Shown in pieces: positions 61,151 to 64,000 of a DNA stretch of 64,000 bases. The notes below the pieces were generated by a model, which saw only the letters and a program-made list of their open reading frames with translations, did not search any database and had not been told where the DNA came from. Source of the stretch: Myrica gale (lineage: Eukaryota > Streptophyta > Magnoliopsida > Fagales > Myricaceae); the NCBI GenBank assembly GCA_963930655.1, contig OZ005610.1, positions 6,825,001 to 6,889,000 on the forward strand. Direction: 5' to 3'. Position numbers and translations under genes: made by a program. Within the stretch, counting starts at the first letter, position 1; each line of letters opens with the position of its first letter.

Positions 61151-64000
61151 GTCGACTTTGTCGGGTCAAAGAATCGAATTCGAAGCAAGAAAACGGAACA
61201 TGAAGACCACGAACACTGCGACACAAAACCGAGGTAGATCAAGCCGAATTGTCGCTGGTCCGAGGCAGAAATATCCGAAGACTGACGCCGATCTTTGCCG
61301 ACGACGTATTCAAAAACTCAGGTATTCGATCTTCAGAAAGTTCCCAGCTACAGGAGTCGCAAACGAAAAAAGAGAGGCAAAGAGGAGAGCACACATAAAG
61401 CAATAACTGTGCCTAGGCAAACGATGGCCAAGTACTAAGAAAAAAAAAAACGATAGCCAAGTAATCGGGACGCTACTAGTCCGCGAAGCAGTATATACTA
61501 TGGAAATATGCGAGGCATCGTCCTCGCAGCTTTTATTCGGGGATCGTACGGTGGTTGGAAATGTTGCCACGTGGCAAAAAAACGCTTGACCCACTTGCGT
61601 GATTAGGCTTGGCGGGAACTCCTCGTTGGTGGCAGGTATTTTAAATTATTTTTTTAAACCATCTTCTTCCACTTTGTCTTTTTCTCTCTTTTTTTTCGTG
61701 TTTTTTTTAAAAAAAAAAAGTCTTGAGATGCTCTTTTGACCATTATAATTACATCCGGTTCAAATTCATTATACGATTTTTTTATTTTTTTTGGGTAAAA
61801 ACGTAGAATTTTAGAGAATTGAATATTTATGTTGAATAATATTTTATTGGTGTTTGTGTAAAGTGGAAAGAGAAATAATTTGAAGTAATTGTTTAATAAA
61901 AAAATATTCTAGTTATGTGAAAAAGTAGAGAGAGAAAATTTATGTTGAATAAAAAATTAAAAAATTGTTGGAGATTGTGTAAAATATATTGGTGTTTGTG
62001 TTTGAATTCTGAATATGTTCGGTGGTAGTTTTGTGAAAATACTTAGAATCCTGAAAAAGTGTGAAAACGAACATGTCGAATCATCCTTTATGTCTTTGAC
62101 AGCTAATACGACTTTTCTTCTGTGCCAAAAATCCAAATTTCTTAAAATTGTGGGGACGAAATTTTGTTTTCATTTTCTATATGATTGATTGAAAGGCGTT
62201 GTGCCTTCTAGTGTTTTAATTGAATCATTTATTTATTTATATAGTTGACCGATTAATTGTTGATAATCTGTTAACGTATGGGGTTTGATGAGGATTAGTG
62301 AATATATTAAATAGGATTTGTTATCCATTACTCTTATCTCATTTACTAAAAGATAGTATAGATGTTCTTTTTTTAAAAAAAAATAGACATTATTGATATT
62401 CAAATGGTCTTTTTTTTCTTGGAGATATTCACATGGTCGGATGAGGATAAAAGATAATATCCTTTCTTTTTGCGTGGAGGGAAGAGAAGCTCCTAAGCAG
62501 CCGGTTCCCAATCAATCAAAGCGCAAAGGAAAAAGACACTTCAACCGGTTGGGAGGGGCAATTGGTTGGGGACCAGCATGCTTGCCTTTTCCGAAGCTAG
62601 CTGCAGGACTCAAATCAATTTTAGCTAGCCAGTAGCCCCACTCTTATAAGCTACCTTGTACTGGAATCAGTAAATATTCATTGCAGCACAAGCTTATCCT
62701 AGATATTCTCTGACGGTCCTGTAAAATAGGAAACATCATGCAAAAGAATGGGGTATAAAATTGGAAATCGTCAACCTGCATATCTTGATTGAAGATTATC
62801 TTAAAAAAACGTTCTCTTTTAAAATATGGTTTACAAAACCAATGATATCCATAGTCTCGTGCATTATGTTAGCAAGAACCATTTTATTAATGTGATAATA
62901 TTTATTTATAAATTATTTGAAATATAGCCAGCGGTCTAGTATAATAGCATTCGGAATAATAGTTTTATTATTCACATAAACACTAGCCCACTACTACTAT
63001 ATAATTAAACTGAGGTATTATAGTAGAATATAGACCTTATCGGGACTATCCTATACATATAAGCAGACATGATCCAACCCTTGATCTCGTCATCTCACCT
63101 CAGATCAACCCAGTCCGATCTCAATCCAACTTGGTCATGACTCGTGCCTGACTCATTAAACTTAAAGGGAAAAGAGGGTTTTCTTCTTCTTCTTTAACGA
63201 TGAAAAATAATGCAACTGCTGTTCTTGTTCTTGCTTTCCTTATCTCGGCTGCTAGATTTCTTAATTCTTAATACTGCATTTTGTCTTATGGTTTCAATCC
63301 ACATATTTTGATTTTGAGAACTGGAGAAGGACCTTTTCTCAGCCGACATCATTCGTCACCCAATAGCTTGATCGCCGTGACTTGCCTACCTCAATACAAT
63401 AGCCGACCCAACCAATTTCAGTTGTACCACATGCTTGAAACTGACGTATCACTCAATTAATACTATCCATTCTGACTATTTTTATTTCAATCTTTAAGAT
63501 GTTTTATTTTCTCTCCGCTCAAACTATGGACTTTCTTTTTACTCTCAATCGAAGATTGATATTAGTATTACTTTAAATTTTTCTCTAAATAACTGTTTCT
63601 CTCTCTCTCTCTCTTTGCTCTTTGCCCCCCCCCCCCCCCCCCTTCCTCACTTTTATCGTCAAAGACATTTACCGCAATGAATACGTACGAGCCCAGAAAC
63701 AGAGAATACCAGATAAAACTACTGGAGGTAACATCGTCGCATGAATAAACAAAACAATTTGCCAAACACACGATACGGCTGCTTGCCTAACATCGAAGCA
63801 CAGCCCAGCAATACGACGATATGCATTTGAACAAAACAATTTGCCTAACAAGAAGCCGTGCATTTTGAACAGCCAATTGGAATTGGAACCAGAAACACAA
63901 TGCTAAGCAGAACCAAGTCTCACGTGCTCAAAAAGTACATTTGCATGGGAGTTTGTATTTACACATATTCACAGGCGTGCTACATAAATATAGGGGGAAG
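61151..64000. other. SFH upstream and intergenic DNA
   Basis: No gene supported. It contains a relic of the purine-rich MITE family near 61805-62070 (GGTGTTTGTGTAAAGTGGAAAG twice, diverged), a less AT-rich patch at 62460-62640 without a recognisable product, and a CT tract followed by a run of about 18 C at 63624-63642. Confidence 0.5.

Overview
This is plant nuclear DNA, almost certainly from a eudicot. It is AT-rich, its genes are split by GT-AG introns, and it carries many small transposons. All the recognisable genes are plant families: dihydroflavonol reductase, plant defensin, ADP-glucose pyrophosphorylase, chloroplast ribosomal protein, HIPP and Sec14-nodulin. I cannot name the species. 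Gene models below were built by hand from splice sites and reading-frame continuity; every complete model closes in frame.

Layout. 1-992: 5' part of a dihydroflavonol 4-reductase gene (DFR, minus strand, cut by the window edge). 3.3-9.5 kb: a mosaic of recently copied blocks (a CACTA transposon with a hAT MITE inside it, re-copied in pieces; a defensin gene cassette; a piece of DFR intron). 10.6-12.6 kb: a complete second DFR gene (337 aa, minus). 16.5-18.9 kb: endo-beta-mannanase (423 aa, plus). 19.6-23.7 kb: ADP-glucose pyrophosphorylase large subunit (526 aa, 14 exons, minus). 28.9-29.4 kb: plastid ribosomal protein L31 (plus). 30.4-30.7 kb: second copy of the defensin. 31.6-34.7 kb: cytochrome P450 (503 aa, 10 exons, minus). 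35.3-37.5 kb: retroposon and MITEs. 38.1-38.4 kb: SABATH methyltransferase fragment. 39.7-42.7 kb: inositol-pentakisphosphate 2-kinase IPK1 (442 aa, plus). 44.0-45.3 kb: a 640-bp direct duplication. 45.6-46.2 kb: HIPP metal-binding protein. 47.5-50.1 kb: AAA-ATPase pseudogene split by a complete TRIM retrotransposon. 50.5-54.5 kb: DHFR-thymidylate synthase pseudogene. 56.5-61.2 kb: Sec14-nodulin (SFH) phosphatidylinositol transfer protein (620 aa, 14 exons, minus). 61.2-64 kb: no gene seen.

The genes do not form one pathway. The points of most interest are the neighbouring DFR pair, which differs at the substrate-specificity residue (Asn-133 versus Asp-133), and the patchwork DNA between them. 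That patchwork joins blocks from at least three local sources, with short homologies at the joints, and it duplicated a defensin gene. Two housekeeping-type genes (AAA-ATPase, DHFR-TS) lie side by side as decayed pseudogenes.
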